NCBI GenBank assembly: GCA_963799455.1
Contig: CAWCXF010000001.1
Location: 62,001 to 126,000, forward strand
DNA: 64,000 bases
Reading direction: 5' to 3'
DNA from: CAWCXF01 sp963799455
GTDB taxonomy: Bacteria > Pseudomonadota > Alphaproteobacteria > Rhodobacterales > Rhodobacteraceae
The notes under the pieces are model-generated. The model searched no databases. It was not told the DNA's origin and saw nothing but the letters and a program-made list of their open reading frames with translations. The position numbers and the translations under genes are program-made. This document shows, piece after piece, positions 30,327-39,551 of the stretch. Numbering within the stretch: position 1 is the stretch's first letter; each line of letters opens with the position of its first letter.

Positions 30327-30592
30327 CGGGTCGCTCCTTTCGACGCGAGGGCCGCGGCAGGCCCGGGCCGGGGACCGCTACAACGCCGCGCGCCCGAAGC
30401 CCCCCCCCCGCCGGACCTCGGGCGCGGCGGCCTCGGGCGGCTCGCGGGCGCTCCGCCGGGCCGGGGAGCGGCGACTTCCGGCGGCCCCGGCCCGGCGGGT
30501 AGGGTATTCCCGCATGGACCGGGAGGGGCGCGCCGGCCCATCGAGGGCCGAGCGCCCCGGAGGCGAGCCCCAGAAGCCGGTCCCGAGATCCC

Positions 30593-32691
30593 ATGCCGAC
30601 CGCCCTGCCCGAGCCCGCCGCCGCGCCGAGCCCCCCCGACCGGGCGTCTGCCCTGCGTGTGCTCTTCGGGGCCGAGGACGACCGGCGCTACACCCAGGAC
30701 ACGCCGGTGCTGCCCGAGGTCTGGATCGGCTACGCGATGGACCCGCTCACGGCGCAGGATCTGCTGATGACGCCGCGGCGCGACGCCACCGCCGGCGCCG
30801 TGGCGGCCGAGATCCGCGAGCGCCTGCGCGCCTTCCGCGAGGGGGAGGCGCGCGAGCGCGAACGCCGCGGGCTCCCGGCCCGTCCCCGCCCGCGCGAGGG
30901 GCTCGTCCACCTGCCCGGCACGGTGGTCGCGCGTCTGGAGCTCGACGAGGCGATGCGCCTCATCCTGCCCTCGACGGGCTGGTGGCGCAGGCGCGTGGCG
31001 TCCCTCACGGCGCTCGGCGACGACCGGCTGGCGGCGTTCCCGAGGCCCGGCGCAGGGCTCGCTGAGGCGCTCGGCGAGGCGCTCTTCGCCCACGGGCTGA
31101 TGGGACCGGTGCCCGCGGACGACCCGTCGCGGCGGTGCGCGCCCGAGGGCACGATGCCGACCGACCTGCTGCGCCTCGTCCGCCTGACGGGCGCGATCGC
31201 GCTCCAGCGCCGCCTGCTCGCGCGCCATGCGGGCGAGGATCCGCCGCCGCGGGACGGGGGCCGGGGCGACGGGCAGGACGACGGACGGGACAAGGCCCCC
31301 GACCCGGACGACGACCCGGACGACGACCGGACGACGAGCCGGACGACGAGCCGGACGAGGCGTTCCGCGCCGACCCCTTCGGCGCGCTCGCCGGTCCGAG
31401 CGCGGACCCCGGTCCCGCCGATGCCCATGCGCGCGCTGAGCAGGATCGGGCGCGGGCGCGGCGCCTCGCCGGGGCCTTCGTCGAGATCTACGAGGACTGG
31501 CCGCGCCACGAGCCCTCGGAGCGGGCGCTGATCTGGCGGGTCAACCTCAACCGGCCGGCGACGGGCTCGATCGCGCGCTCGGTGCTGTCGGTCAAGGGCG
31601 ACGCGGCGCGCAGGCTCTTCGAGGTCTCGGCGCGCGCCATCACCTGGGCGGTGATCGACTGCGGCATCGACGGCGCGCATCCGGCCTTCGCCGACGGCCA
31701 GGGCGGCTCGCGCGTGGTGCGGACCTACGACTTCAGCCATCTGCGCGACCTGCTCGACCCCACGAGCGATCGCTTCGCGCAGGAGGCGCAGGAGGGCGAG
31801 GCAGCGCATGCCGAGCGGATCGGACGGCTCCGCGCGCGCATCGACAGCGCCCAGGACATCGACTGGGCGATGCTCGAGCCCTTCGTGACCCGCGCCGACC
31901 CCGACCCGCCCGCGCACGAGCACGGCACCCACGTCGCCGGCGTCATCGGCGCGGGCTGGACCGGGCGCGACAGCGAGCCCGACCTGCTGGGCCTGTGCCC
32001 CGACATCCGCCTGATCGACGCCCGCGTGCTCGGCCCCGCCACCGGGCGGGCGCGGGAGTTCGAGGTGATCGCGGCGCTCCAGTTCCTGCGCCACCTCAAC
32101 GCGCGGGCGGGCGAGACGGTGGTGCACGGCGCCAACCTTTCGCTCTCGGTGCCCCACGACGTCGAGAACTACGCCTGCGGGCGCACGCCGATCTGCGTCG
32201 AGTGCGAGCGCGCGGTGGCGAGCGGCATCGTCGTGGTGGCCGCGGCCGGCAACCACGGCTACCGCTGCGAGCCCGAGGATCGGGGCCGCGGCCTCTACCG
32301 CCCCTCCTCGATCACCGATCCGGGCAACGCCGAGGGCGTCGTCACGGTGGGCGCCACCCACCGCCACCGGCCCCATCAGTACGGCGTGAGCTACTTCTCG
32401 GGGCGCGGCCCCACCGGCGACGGGCGGCGCAAGCCCGACCTCGTCGCGCCCGGCGAGAAGATCGCGGGGCCGCTGCCGGGCGGGCGCGTCGGCTGGCGCG
32501 ACGGCACCTCGATGGCCGCCCCCCACGTCAGCGGCGCCGCCGCCCTCCTGATGGCGCGCCACGGCGAGTTCATCGGGCGGCCCGCCGAGGTCAAGCGCAT
32601 CCTGTGCCAGAGCGCCACCGACCTGGGGCGCGACCCGCACTACCAGGGCGCGGGGATGCTCGACGTGCTGCGCGCGCTCCAGTCGGTCTGA
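30593..32691 (+). pseudogene. S8 family (subtilisin-like) serine protease with N-terminal extension, one frameshift
   Basis: The gene would encode about 699 residues. The first 245 codons (MPTALPEPAAAPSPPDRAS onward) form an unrecognised domain (VLFGAEDDRRYTQDTPVLPE, LVHLPGTVVARLELDEAM) ending in an acidic linker of Asp-Pro repeats. At about 31330 one base is missing in the CGACGACCGG repeats, and the frame changes to DDEPDDEPDEAFRADPFGAL. The protease domain carries the triad: Asp in AVIDCGIDGAHPAF, His in EHGTHVAGVIG and Ser in DGTSMAAPHVSGAAAL, plus the oxyanion Asn in AAAGNHGY. There is no signal peptide. The slippage-prone linker makes either phase variation or a sequence error plausible. 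Adjacent genes encode a peroxidase and another protease fusion. Confidence 0.85.
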
Positions 32692-32874
32692 TGGGGGCCA
32701 CGGCCCGGATCGGCCCTTCGGCGGGGTCCGGTTTTCCCGACTGACGCCCGGCCGGGCTCCCGACGCAGGGTGGGCCGGCGCTCCCGCGGCAGAGCGCGAT
32801 CGGCGCGGGCCAACGGGGGCCCGGCGCCCCCCGCGGCGCCCCATGGGCGGACGCGGCATCCTCAGGAGGTCATC

Positions 32875-34737
32875 ATGCTCTTCTCACTCGGACACGGCCA
32901 GCGCATCGTCGTGACACCGCCCGGAACCGAGCCCGGGGGCGCCGTCGAGGCGGCCCCGGGCTCGGAGACCGAGGACGGCCGCCTCGCCGCGCCGACCGTC
33001 CCCTACGCCCGCGTGGCGGGCGCGGCCCCGGCCCCGGCCGCGGGCGCGCGCGCGGTGGAGGGTGCGGCGGATGTGCCCGGCGGCCCCTTCGCCTACCTCT
33101 TCCCCGACGCGCCCGGCCCCTCGCACGACGGCAGCGCGGTCCAGCGCCTCGGCGCGCTCGCCGCCGCCATGATCGAGCAGGGGTCGCAGCCGACCGAGGG
33201 CAGGCTCGACTCCGGGATCCCGCCGGTCTTCACCTATCTCGGCCAGTTCATCGACCACGACATCACCGCCAACACCGACCGCGAGGTCGCGTCGTCGAAG
33301 ATCGACGGCGACATCGCGCCGCTGCCCCGCGACCAGGTCCGCTCGGAGGTGCGCAACCTCCGCAACGGCTCGCTCGGGCTCGACAGCCTCTACGGCGGCG
33401 GCCCCGCGCAGGATCCCTTCTCGAGGAAGATCGAGGGGCTGATGCGCCACCCGAGCCTGCGCGCCAAGATGCGGCTCGGCACCGCCACCGACGTGGGCGA
33501 CCGCCCGCCGCTGCCCGCCGACCCGGCGGTGGACGTGCTGCGGCTCGGGCGCCTGATCGCGGAGGGCAGCGTGACGAAGGCGGAGCTTCGGGCGCTCCCG
33601 CCCGAGCTCGCCGCGGGCTTCCTCGACGCGGCCGGCGAGCCGCTGACCAAGAAGGCCATCGTCGGCGACGGGCGCAACGACGAGAACCTGGTCGTGGCCC
33701 AGCTCCAGGTCGCCTTCTTGCGGCTGCACAACAAGATCGCCGACTGGCTGGCGGGCCGCGCGGGCGCGCCGTCGGGCGCCGACGCGCTCTTCGAGCGCGC
33801 GCGAGAGCTGACGCGCTGGCACTACCAGTGGCTCGTGGTCAACGTCTTCCTGCCGAAGGTCTGCGACCCCGCGGTCGTCGCGCGCGTGGTCCAGGAGGAG
33901 GCGCCGCTCTACCGCGCCTTCTTCGAGCGCAACGCCGGCCCGCATCCCGAGCGGATGCCGATGCCGCTGGAGTTCTCGGTCGCGGCCTACCGCTACGGGC
34001 ACTCGATGGTGCGCGCCGAGTACGACTACAACCGCAACTTCGGGCGCGGTTTCGGCCGGCCGGGCACGACCCTGCCCTCGGCGCCCTTCGACCTGCTGTT
34101 CCTCTTCACCGGGCGCGGCGACGCCCCGCTGGCGGGGAGCGAGAGGCTGCCCACCAACTGGATCATCGAGTGGGAGCGCTTCGTGGACGAGGCCCCCGGG
34201 CACCCCGACCGGGCGGCGCGCCGGATCGACACGCTGCTCGCCCCGCCGCTCGACGCGATGATCAACGAGGAGCCGGGCGTCTTCAAGCGGCTCGCCGAGC
34301 GCAACCTGCGCCGCGGCCACCGGCTCAACCTGCCCACCGCGCAGGGGATCCTCGCCGCGCTGAACGGGGCGGGCGGGCCCTATGCGAAGGGGGCGGTCGA
34401 GCCGCTCACCGAGGGCGAGCTGACGAGCGGCGCCACGGGGCCGGCCGTCGGCGAGGGCGGCTTCGTCGAGGAGACGCCGCTGTGGTTCTACGTCCTCAAG
34501 GAGGCCGAGATCCGCGGGCATGGCGAGCATCTGGGGCCGCTCGGCTCGCTCATCGTGGCCGACACGCTGGTGGGGCTCGTGGCCTGCGACCCCTCCTCCT
34601 ACTGGCACCAGGCGGGCTCCGACCACGGGCGCTGGCAGGCGCGGGACGGGGCGAGGCCCGACGGCGTCACCCTCGACTCGATGGCCGCGATGATGCGCGC
34701 CACCGGCCAGCTCGCGCGCCAGCCGGCCATGGCCTGA
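32875..34737 (+). CDS. Animal-type heme peroxidase family protein
   Basis: This is a 620-residue member of the peroxidase-cyclooxygenase superfamily. The start at 32875 follows CTCAGGAGGTCATC. The distal histidine is in YLGQFIDHDITAN, and the proximal histidine motif is AYRYGHSMVRAEYDYN. LVVAQLQVAFLRLHNKIADW and ETPLWFYVLKEAEIRGHGEHLGPLG are family blocks. The first 90 residues are low-complexity (AGAAPAPAAGARAVEG). There is no signal peptide or RTX repeat, although bacterial members are often secreted with such tails. It lies between the S8 protease and an SGNH/trypsin-like fusion in the same direction (gaps of 183 and 73 bases), so the three probably act together. Oxidative halogenation or defence are typical roles of relatives. 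Confidence 0.9.
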   Translation: MLFSLGHGQRIVVTPPGTEPGGAVEAAPGSETEDGRLAAPTVPYARVAGAAPAPAAGARAVEGAADVPGGPFAYLFPDAPGPSHDGSAVQRLGALAAAMIEQGSQPTEGRLDSGIPPVFTYLGQFIDHDITANTDREVASSKIDGDIAPLPRDQVRSEVRNLRNGSLGLDSLYGGGPAQDPFSRKIEGLMRHPSLRAKMRLGTATDVGDRPPLPADPAVDVLRLGRLIAEGSVTKAELRALPPELAAGFLDAAGEPLTKKAIVGDGRNDENLVVAQLQVAFLRLHNKIADWLAGRAGAPSGADALFERARELTRWHYQWLVVNVFLPKVCDPAVVARVVQEEAPLYRAFFERNAGPHPERMPMPLEFSVAAYRYGHSMVRAEYDYNRNFGRGFGRPGTTLPSAPFDLLFLFTGRGDAPLAGSERLPTNWIIEWERFVDEAPGHPDRAARRIDTLLAPPLDAMINEEPGVFKRLAERNLRRGHRLNLPTAQGILAALNGAGGPYAKGAVEPLTEGELTSGATGPAVGEGGFVEETPLWFYVLKEAEIRGHGEHLGPLGSLIVADTLVGLVACDPSSYWHQAGSDHGRWQARDGARPDGVTLDSMAAMMRATGQLARQPAMA

Positions 34738-34810
34738 GGCCCCGCGCGCTCGCCACCAGCGCCTCGGGCCGACGCCCGGGGCGCTCTTCCATCCCGAGGA
34801 GCCGCCCGCC

Positions 34811-37741
34811 ATGAAGGACGACCAGAGCCCCGTCGCCGCGCTCGCCGCCCAGCCCCCCGCCCGGGCCCCCGCCCGGGGCCCCGTCGAGCCCATCGCGAGC
34901 GCCCGCCTCCAGGCGATGCTGCTCGACCCCGAGGTGCCCGAGGCCATGCTGCGCCCCTACCTGATGGTGGACGACACCGCCTCGGGCGCGATGGCGCCGG
35001 TGGTGCGCGTCAACCCCCACCACCTCCAGGAGACGCTGACCGAGAGCGCGCTGGCGCTCGGCTCGCTCAACGGGCTCGCGCGCTGGCGCCGCAGGCGGCG
35101 CTACGCCGAGCGCATCCGCGGCTGGGACGGCCCGCGCATCGTCTCCGAGGGCGACTTGTGGTTCCAGTATCCCTTCCTGCTCACGGACGTGATCGACCAT
35201 CTGATGGAGGACCACGCGATCCTGAGCCTCGGGGCCGCGGGCGACCTGCTCACCGACATGCTGCGCCAGGACGAGCTGCTCGGCGCCGTGGAGGCCGAGC
35301 GCGCCGACGTGGTGCTGCTCTCCGCGGGCGGCAACGACCTGCTCGGCGCGTCGGGCCTGACCCGCGTGCTCGAGCCCTTCGACCCCGCGCGCGAGGCCCC
35401 CGACTACCTCGGCCCCCCCTTCGAGCGCTTCCTCGCCTCCACGCTCGCGGGCTACCGCCGGCTGGTCGAGGCCGTGACGGCCGCCCACCCCCGCCTGCGC
35501 GTGATCGCCCACGGCTACGACCGCGCGGTCCCGCGGGCCGGGCGCTGGCTCGGCCGGCCGATGGCGGCGCTCGGCATCGCCGACCCGGCGCTCCAGCGCG
35601 CGATCGTGGGCGCGCTCGTCGACCGCTTCCAGGAGGGGCTGGAGGCGCTGTCGCGGACCCCCGCCCTCGGGGGCCGGATGCGCGTGGTGGACGCGCGCGG
35701 CCTCATCGGCGGGCGCTGGCACGACGAGCTGCACCCCACCGACGCGGGCTACGCCGACGTGGCCGCGCTCTTCCGCGAGGCGATCCGCGACGCGCTCCGC
35801 GAGGCCGGCGGCGCGCGGCCCGAGACGGCGGCGGCGGGAGTGGCGGCGGGAGTGGCGGCGGCGCTCCCGACGGGCGCCCCCCCGCCCGCGGGCGGCCCCT
35901 TCGCGCAGGACGGCCCCGAGACGGTGGGCCACGCCGCGGTGGCGCTCGCCGCGGCGCATGGCGAGGCGACGCTGGTGCGCGAGGCGGGCCGCCGCGTGGC
36001 GCTCGCGGGCGCGCGCACGGCGCTGCCGATGGGCCTCGACCTCACGGCCGTGCCCGCCGCCGGCGTCGAGGGGGTGGGCGACGCGCTGCTCGCGCTCGGC
36101 GCCCGCGTGCTCGACCACGCCGAGCGCGAGACGCGAGGGCTGCTGTGCGGCTCGGACGAGGCGGAGGCCGCGGACCGCGACGCGCTGCGCGAGGCGCTGG
36201 GGCTCGGCGGCGAGGCGCTGGCCGCGCGGCTGGCGCTGCTGCTGACGGGCGGCGCGCTGGGCCTGCCGGCCTTCGCCGCGAGCGTGGTCGCCGCGATCGT
36301 GCTGAAGCGCGTCGGCGGCGGCGCCTGGCAGGAGGTCTGCGCGGCCTGGGGCGAGCGGCTGGCCCCTCCGGCCGCACCGGGCGCGGCGAGCGGTCCGGAA
36401 GCCCCGGCCGCACCGGCCGCCCCGGGCACTCCCGGCGGTCCAGGCGCACCGGGCGCACCAGGCGCACCGGGCGGCCCCGGCGCTCCGGGCGGCCCCGGCG
36501 TCGCGGCCCCGCCCCTGATGCGCAGCCGGGTGAGCGACCTGGCCACCCGGCCCGTCAACGCCTCGGGCCGGATCCTCGACGCGCTGGCGCCCGCGGCCCC
36601 GCTCGGGAGCCGGGGCGGCGCGCGGCCCGCGCTCGACATGGGCGCGCGGCGCGAACGCGTCGAGCGGCTGCGCGAGGCGCTCCTGAGGCGCGCCGAGGCG
36701 ATGGGGCCGCGCGCCGTCATCGAGCGGGGCGCGATCGACCGCGTGGCGGGCCATGCCGGGCGCGCCTTGGGCAAGATCGCCGCCGAGGGCGCCGCCGCGC
36801 ACCTCACGATCGAGGAGGGGCTGGCGACCGAGGCGGTGATCCTCGCCGACCCCCGCCTGCGCCCGGTGCTCGACGTGCAGGACGACCGCGTGTCGCGGGG
36901 GGCCGCGGACATCGGCGACTGGGCGCCGCGGCTCGACCACTTCGCCGACGCCATCGCGGGCGCGGTGCGCTCGGTCGGGCGGATCGAGGCGCCCTGGCTC
37001 GGCCACGGCTACGCCGGCACCGGCTTCGCCGTCGCGCCGGGCCTGATCCTGACCAACCGCCACGTGCTGGAGGCGATCGCCGTCGAGGAGGCGCCGGGCG
37101 CGTGGCGCTTCGGCCCCGGCACGGCCATCGACTTCGCCGCCGAGCGCGACCGCGAGCGCGCGGCGCGCTTCGCCGTGACGGGGGTGGCGCACGCCCCGCG
37201 CGACCCGATCCTCGGCACGATCGACTTCGCGCATCTCGACCTGGCGGTGCTGCGCTGCGCGACCGAGCCTGCGGACGGCGAGGCGGCCTTCCCCGAGCCT
37301 CTGGTGCTGGAGGGGGCCGTCTCGGCCTACGACCGCGGGCGCGAGCTCTACGCGGTGGGCTACCCCGCGCGGCCGGCCACCTTCTTCGGCGACGCCTCCG
37401 CAGGCGCCGCGCCCCCCGCCGCGCACGAGTTCCTGGCGGTGCAGGAGACGCTCTTCGACGGCACCTTCGGGGTCAAGCGCTGGTCGGCGGGCAAGCTGAT
37501 GGACCCGCCCGGCTCGCTGCCGGGCGACGAGGCCGGCTGGGTGGTCAACCACGACGCGACCACGCTCGGCGGCTCGTCGGGCTCCTGCGTGGTCGACTTC
37601 GCGGCCCAGGGCGCGCGCGTGATGGGCTTGCATTTCGGCGGCCGGAGCCGCGCCGAGAACTGGGCCCATGCGCTCGCCGCCCTGGGTGAGACCCTCGAGG
37701 CCCAGGGCGCGAGCGTCGCGCGCCAGCCTCCGGGCGCCTGA
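34811..37741 (+). CDS. SGNH hydrolase-like / collagen-like / trypsin-like protease fusion protein
   Basis: This 976-residue protein has at least three parts. Residues about 105-335 form an SGNH-hydrolase fold: EGDLWFQYP (block I), LLSAGGNDLLG (block III) and DELHPTDAGYADV (block V). The block I nucleophile, normally Ser in GDSWF, is Leu116 (TTG at 35156-35158), so esterase activity is doubtful. Residues about 340-535 are an Ala-rich region without a recognised domain. Residues about 535-565 are Gly-x-y triplets like collagen. Residues about 720-970 are a trypsin-like protease domain with His751 (TNRHVLE), Asp810 (HLDLAVL) and Ser923 (GGSSGSC). No signal peptide is visible. The fusion may be a scaffolded effector working with the adjacent peroxidase and S8 protease. 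Confidence 0.85.
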   Translation: MKDDQSPVAALAAQPPARAPARGPVEPIASARLQAMLLDPEVPEAMLRPYLMVDDTASGAMAPVVRVNPHHLQETLTESALALGSLNGLARWRRRRRYAERIRGWDGPRIVSEGDLWFQYPFLLTDVIDHLMEDHAILSLGAAGDLLTDMLRQDELLGAVEAERADVVLLSAGGNDLLGASGLTRVLEPFDPAREAPDYLGPPFERFLASTLAGYRRLVEAVTAAHPRLRVIAHGYDRAVPRAGRWLGRPMAALGIADPALQRAIVGALVDRFQEGLEALSRTPALGGRMRVVDARGLIGGRWHDELHPTDAGYADVAALFREAIRDALREAGGARPETAAAGVAAGVAAALPTGAPPPAGGPFAQDGPETVGHAAVALAAAHGEATLVREAGRRVALAGARTALPMGLDLTAVPAAGVEGVGDALLALGARVLDHAERETRGLLCGSDEAEAADRDALREALGLGGEALAARLALLLTGGALGLPAFAASVVAAIVLKRVGGGAWQEVCAAWGERLAPPAAPGAASGPEAPAAPAAPGTPGGPGAPGAPGAPGGPGAPGGPGVAAPPLMRSRVSDLATRPVNASGRILDALAPAAPLGSRGGARPALDMGARRERVERLREALLRRAEAMGPRAVIERGAIDRVAGHAGRALGKIAAEGAAAHLTIEEGLATEAVILADPRLRPVLDVQDDRVSRGAADIGDWAPRLDHFADAIAGAVRSVGRIEAPWLGHGYAGTGFAVAPGLILTNRHVLEAIAVEEAPGAWRFGPGTAIDFAAERDRERAARFAVTGVAHAPRDPILGTIDFAHLDLAVLRCATEPADGEAAFPEPLVLEGAVSAYDRGRELYAVGYPARPATFFGDASAGAAPPAAHEFLAVQETLFDGTFGVKRWSAGKLMDPPGSLPGDEAGWVVNHDATTLGGSSGSCVVDFAAQGARVMGLHFGGRSRAENWAHALAALGETLEAQGASVARQPPGA

Positions 37742-38181
37742 CCGCCGCGCCGGTCGCGGTGGATAGCGGGCGCTGCGCTGCGATCCCGTGCCGTCCGCTC
37801 GCCGCTCGGCGCCCTCACGCGGGGCCCCCCGACGAGGTGCGGGTCGTCACGATGGGCACGGGGGCGGCCGGCCCTCGCGCGGGGTCCACGGCGGCCGCGT
37901 CCGGGCCTTGCGACCCGCCCTGGCAGGGGAGGCCCGTCGCGATCCGGGTGAGGGCCCGGTCGTCCAGGTGCTCGCGCGCGACCGGGCGGGCGTTCGTGCA
38001 CACGGCGCGCGGCGCGCGGCGCGGCGCGCCACCTTGGGCGGTCCGGGGGGCGGTCCGGGGTGCCGATCGCTGGCAGCGTCCCGCGCGCCCCCGTGGCGGT
38101 CCCCCTCGCCGCGCCAGGCGACGCGGGCGCGGCTCGCGCGACGGCCGCGCGGCGGGCGGGCGCACCGCCCGGCTCCTCGCG
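37742..38181. other. Junction region between the protease cassette and the malG fragment
   Basis: No gene is recognised. A minus-strand frame (37815-38165) has a stretch, CTNARPVAREHLDDRALTRI, with some coding character but no known family. This region is one border of the 37-kb block that separates the two malG fragments. Confidence 0.4.
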
Positions 38182-38589
38182 GACCGTGTCGAGGAGGCCC
38201 ACGTTTCGGAAGAGGAAGAAGATCGGCACCGCGACGATGGCGGGCGCCATCATCCGGGTGGAGAGGATGTAGAAGCCGATGTCGTCGCGCCCGCGATACT
38301 GGTGGCGCGAGAGCGAGTAGGCGGCCGGGATCCCGAGCAGCAGGTCGATCGCGACCGAGCCCGCGACGGCCACCACGGAGTTGCGGAGGTAGCTCGCCAT
38401 CGGCCAGTCCGACCAGATCATGTCCCACGCCTGGAGCGAGAAGGTCGGCCAGTAGATCGGCTCGGGCACGACGATCTCGGTGCGCGGGCGCAGCCCGATG
38501 CTGAGGAACCACAGCGCCGGGGCGAGGCAGAACACGGCCCAGGCGCCGAGGATGGCGTATCGCAGCCAGCCGCGCCGCGCGCGGGCCAT
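38182..38589 (-). pseudogene. N-terminal fragment of MalG-type sugar ABC permease
   Basis: The start ATG (38589) overlaps the malF stop as TGATG. About 136 codons read as a normal permease: MARARRGWLRYAILGAWAV (first helix), RPRTEIVVPEPIYWPTFSLQ, YLRNSVVAVAGSVAIDLLLG, PAAYSLSRHQYRGRDDIGF and MMAPAIVAVPIFFLFRNVGL followed by LDTV. Homology then stops at about 38182. The missing downstream part ends with the tail seen at 850-958, at the other side of a 37-kb block. Between the two fragments about 100 residues, including the EAA loop, are lost. The sugar operon is therefore dead here as well as in malF. Confidence 0.85.
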
Positions 38590-38726
38590 CAGGCGGCCCT
38601 CGCCGACCGGAAGAAGCGCTTCACGAGGAGCTGCGCCGCGATGATCGTCACGACCAGCAGCACCACGGAGGCCGCGGCGGCGTAGCCGAAGTTGAAGCTG
38701 CGGAACCCGATCCGGTAGATGAAGAA
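38589..38726 (-). pseudogene. 3' part of malF-type sugar ABC permease, downstream of the transposon
   Basis: The last 45 codons of a MalF-type permease (FIYRIGFRSFNFGYAAAA, SVVLLVVTIIAAQLLVKRFF) end in a TGA that overlaps the malG ATG. The fragment begins exactly at the left target duplication (AAGAA, 38722-38726) of the Tn3-like element. Joined to the 5' part at 47028 with one copy of the duplication removed, the frame reads ISFFIYRIG without any change. Confidence 0.9.
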
Positions 38727-38762
38727 GGGGAAGTCGGCCCGAAGCTGCGATTTCGGCCAAGT
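38727..38762. repeat. Left terminal inverted repeat of the Tn3-like element
   Basis: The end begins GGGGAAGTCGGCCCGAAGC and continues to AAGT at 38762. It matches the complement of 46992-47027 at 33 of 36 positions. The duplicated target AAGAA lies immediately outside at 38722-38726. Confidence 0.92.
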
Positions 38763-38789
38763 TTCGGAACGTTGAGGGAACGCTCCGGC

Positions 38790-39377
38790 TCACTCGGGAC
38801 GTGACGTGTCTGGTGCGCTCCTGGACGAGGATGGTTCGAGCGCTCGGTAGATGGTCATTCTGGAGACCTTCAGCCGGCGAGCGATTTCGGCCTTGCCCAC
38901 GCCCAGCGCGACGAGGCGGCGGATCTCGTCGTCGTCGACGCTCTTCCTGCGACCCTTGCCCCTGTAGACGCCGTTGAGCTTGGCCGCCTCGATGCCGGCC
39001 TTCTGCCGGTCCTTGATGAACTTCAACTCCATGTCGGCGACCATGCTCAGGACCGTGATGACCATGCGGCCCATCTCACCGGCCGTGGTGATCTCGGGTT
39101 CCAGGACGCGCAGCGACGCGCCCTTGGCGTCGAGCTCGTGGACCAGGTTCAGCACGTCGCGCGTGGAGCGGCCGAGGCGGTCGAGCCGGAGCACGACCAG
39201 CTCCTCGCCCGCCCGCAGGAACTGCATGATGGTCGCCAGTTCGCCGCGGCCTTCGCGCGAGGCGCCCGATCCGGTTTCCGAGCGGACGATGCCGCAGCCG
39301 GCGGCCTTGAGCCTGGCGATCTGGATGTCGAGGTCCTGATCCGCGGTGCTGACGCGGGCGTGTTGAGCGACAACCAC
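38790..39377 (-). pseudogene. tnpR: Serine resolvase/invertase (TnpR), main part, 5' end displaced by IS21
   Basis: The catalytic domain of a small serine recombinase is complete apart from its first six codons. The catalytic Ser is in ARVSTADQDLDIQ, and the arginine-rich core RLDRLGRSTRDVLNLV and the E-helix ITVLSMVADMELKFI are present. A C-terminal helix-turn-helix follows (LGVGKAEIARRLKVSRMTIY). The first IS21 element inserted at codon 7. The true start MARVGYA lies at 43983-44004. The IS end supplies an in-frame GTG at 39377, giving MVVAQHARVST, so a slightly altered, perhaps active, resolvase may still be made. It would resolve cointegrates at a res site upstream of the original gene. 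Confidence 0.9.
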
Positions 39378-39551
39378 CCTGACCGGTGCCGACAGCCAAG
39401 TTGGCCGGCGGCGTCGGCCTCAGGGAGGGCGTAGCCCGACTGGAGGCAGACGCCGCCGGCGCGATCGTCTCCGAGGGGCGATGGCGTGGGGTGCTGGCCG
39501 CTGCGGGTCGGTACGAGCGGGATTCTCTGTCGTCCAAACGGAGGTCCCGAC

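Noticed and set aside
36421..36510. A true collagen domain in the fusion protein
   Set aside because: Only about ten Gly-x-y triplets are present and they could equally be a GC-driven linker; it is described as collagen-like only.
34667..37669. A 1000-codon open frame on the minus strand opposite the SGNH/trypsin fusion
   Set aside because: It has antisense low-complexity composition, no conserved motif, and the plus strand has clear domains.
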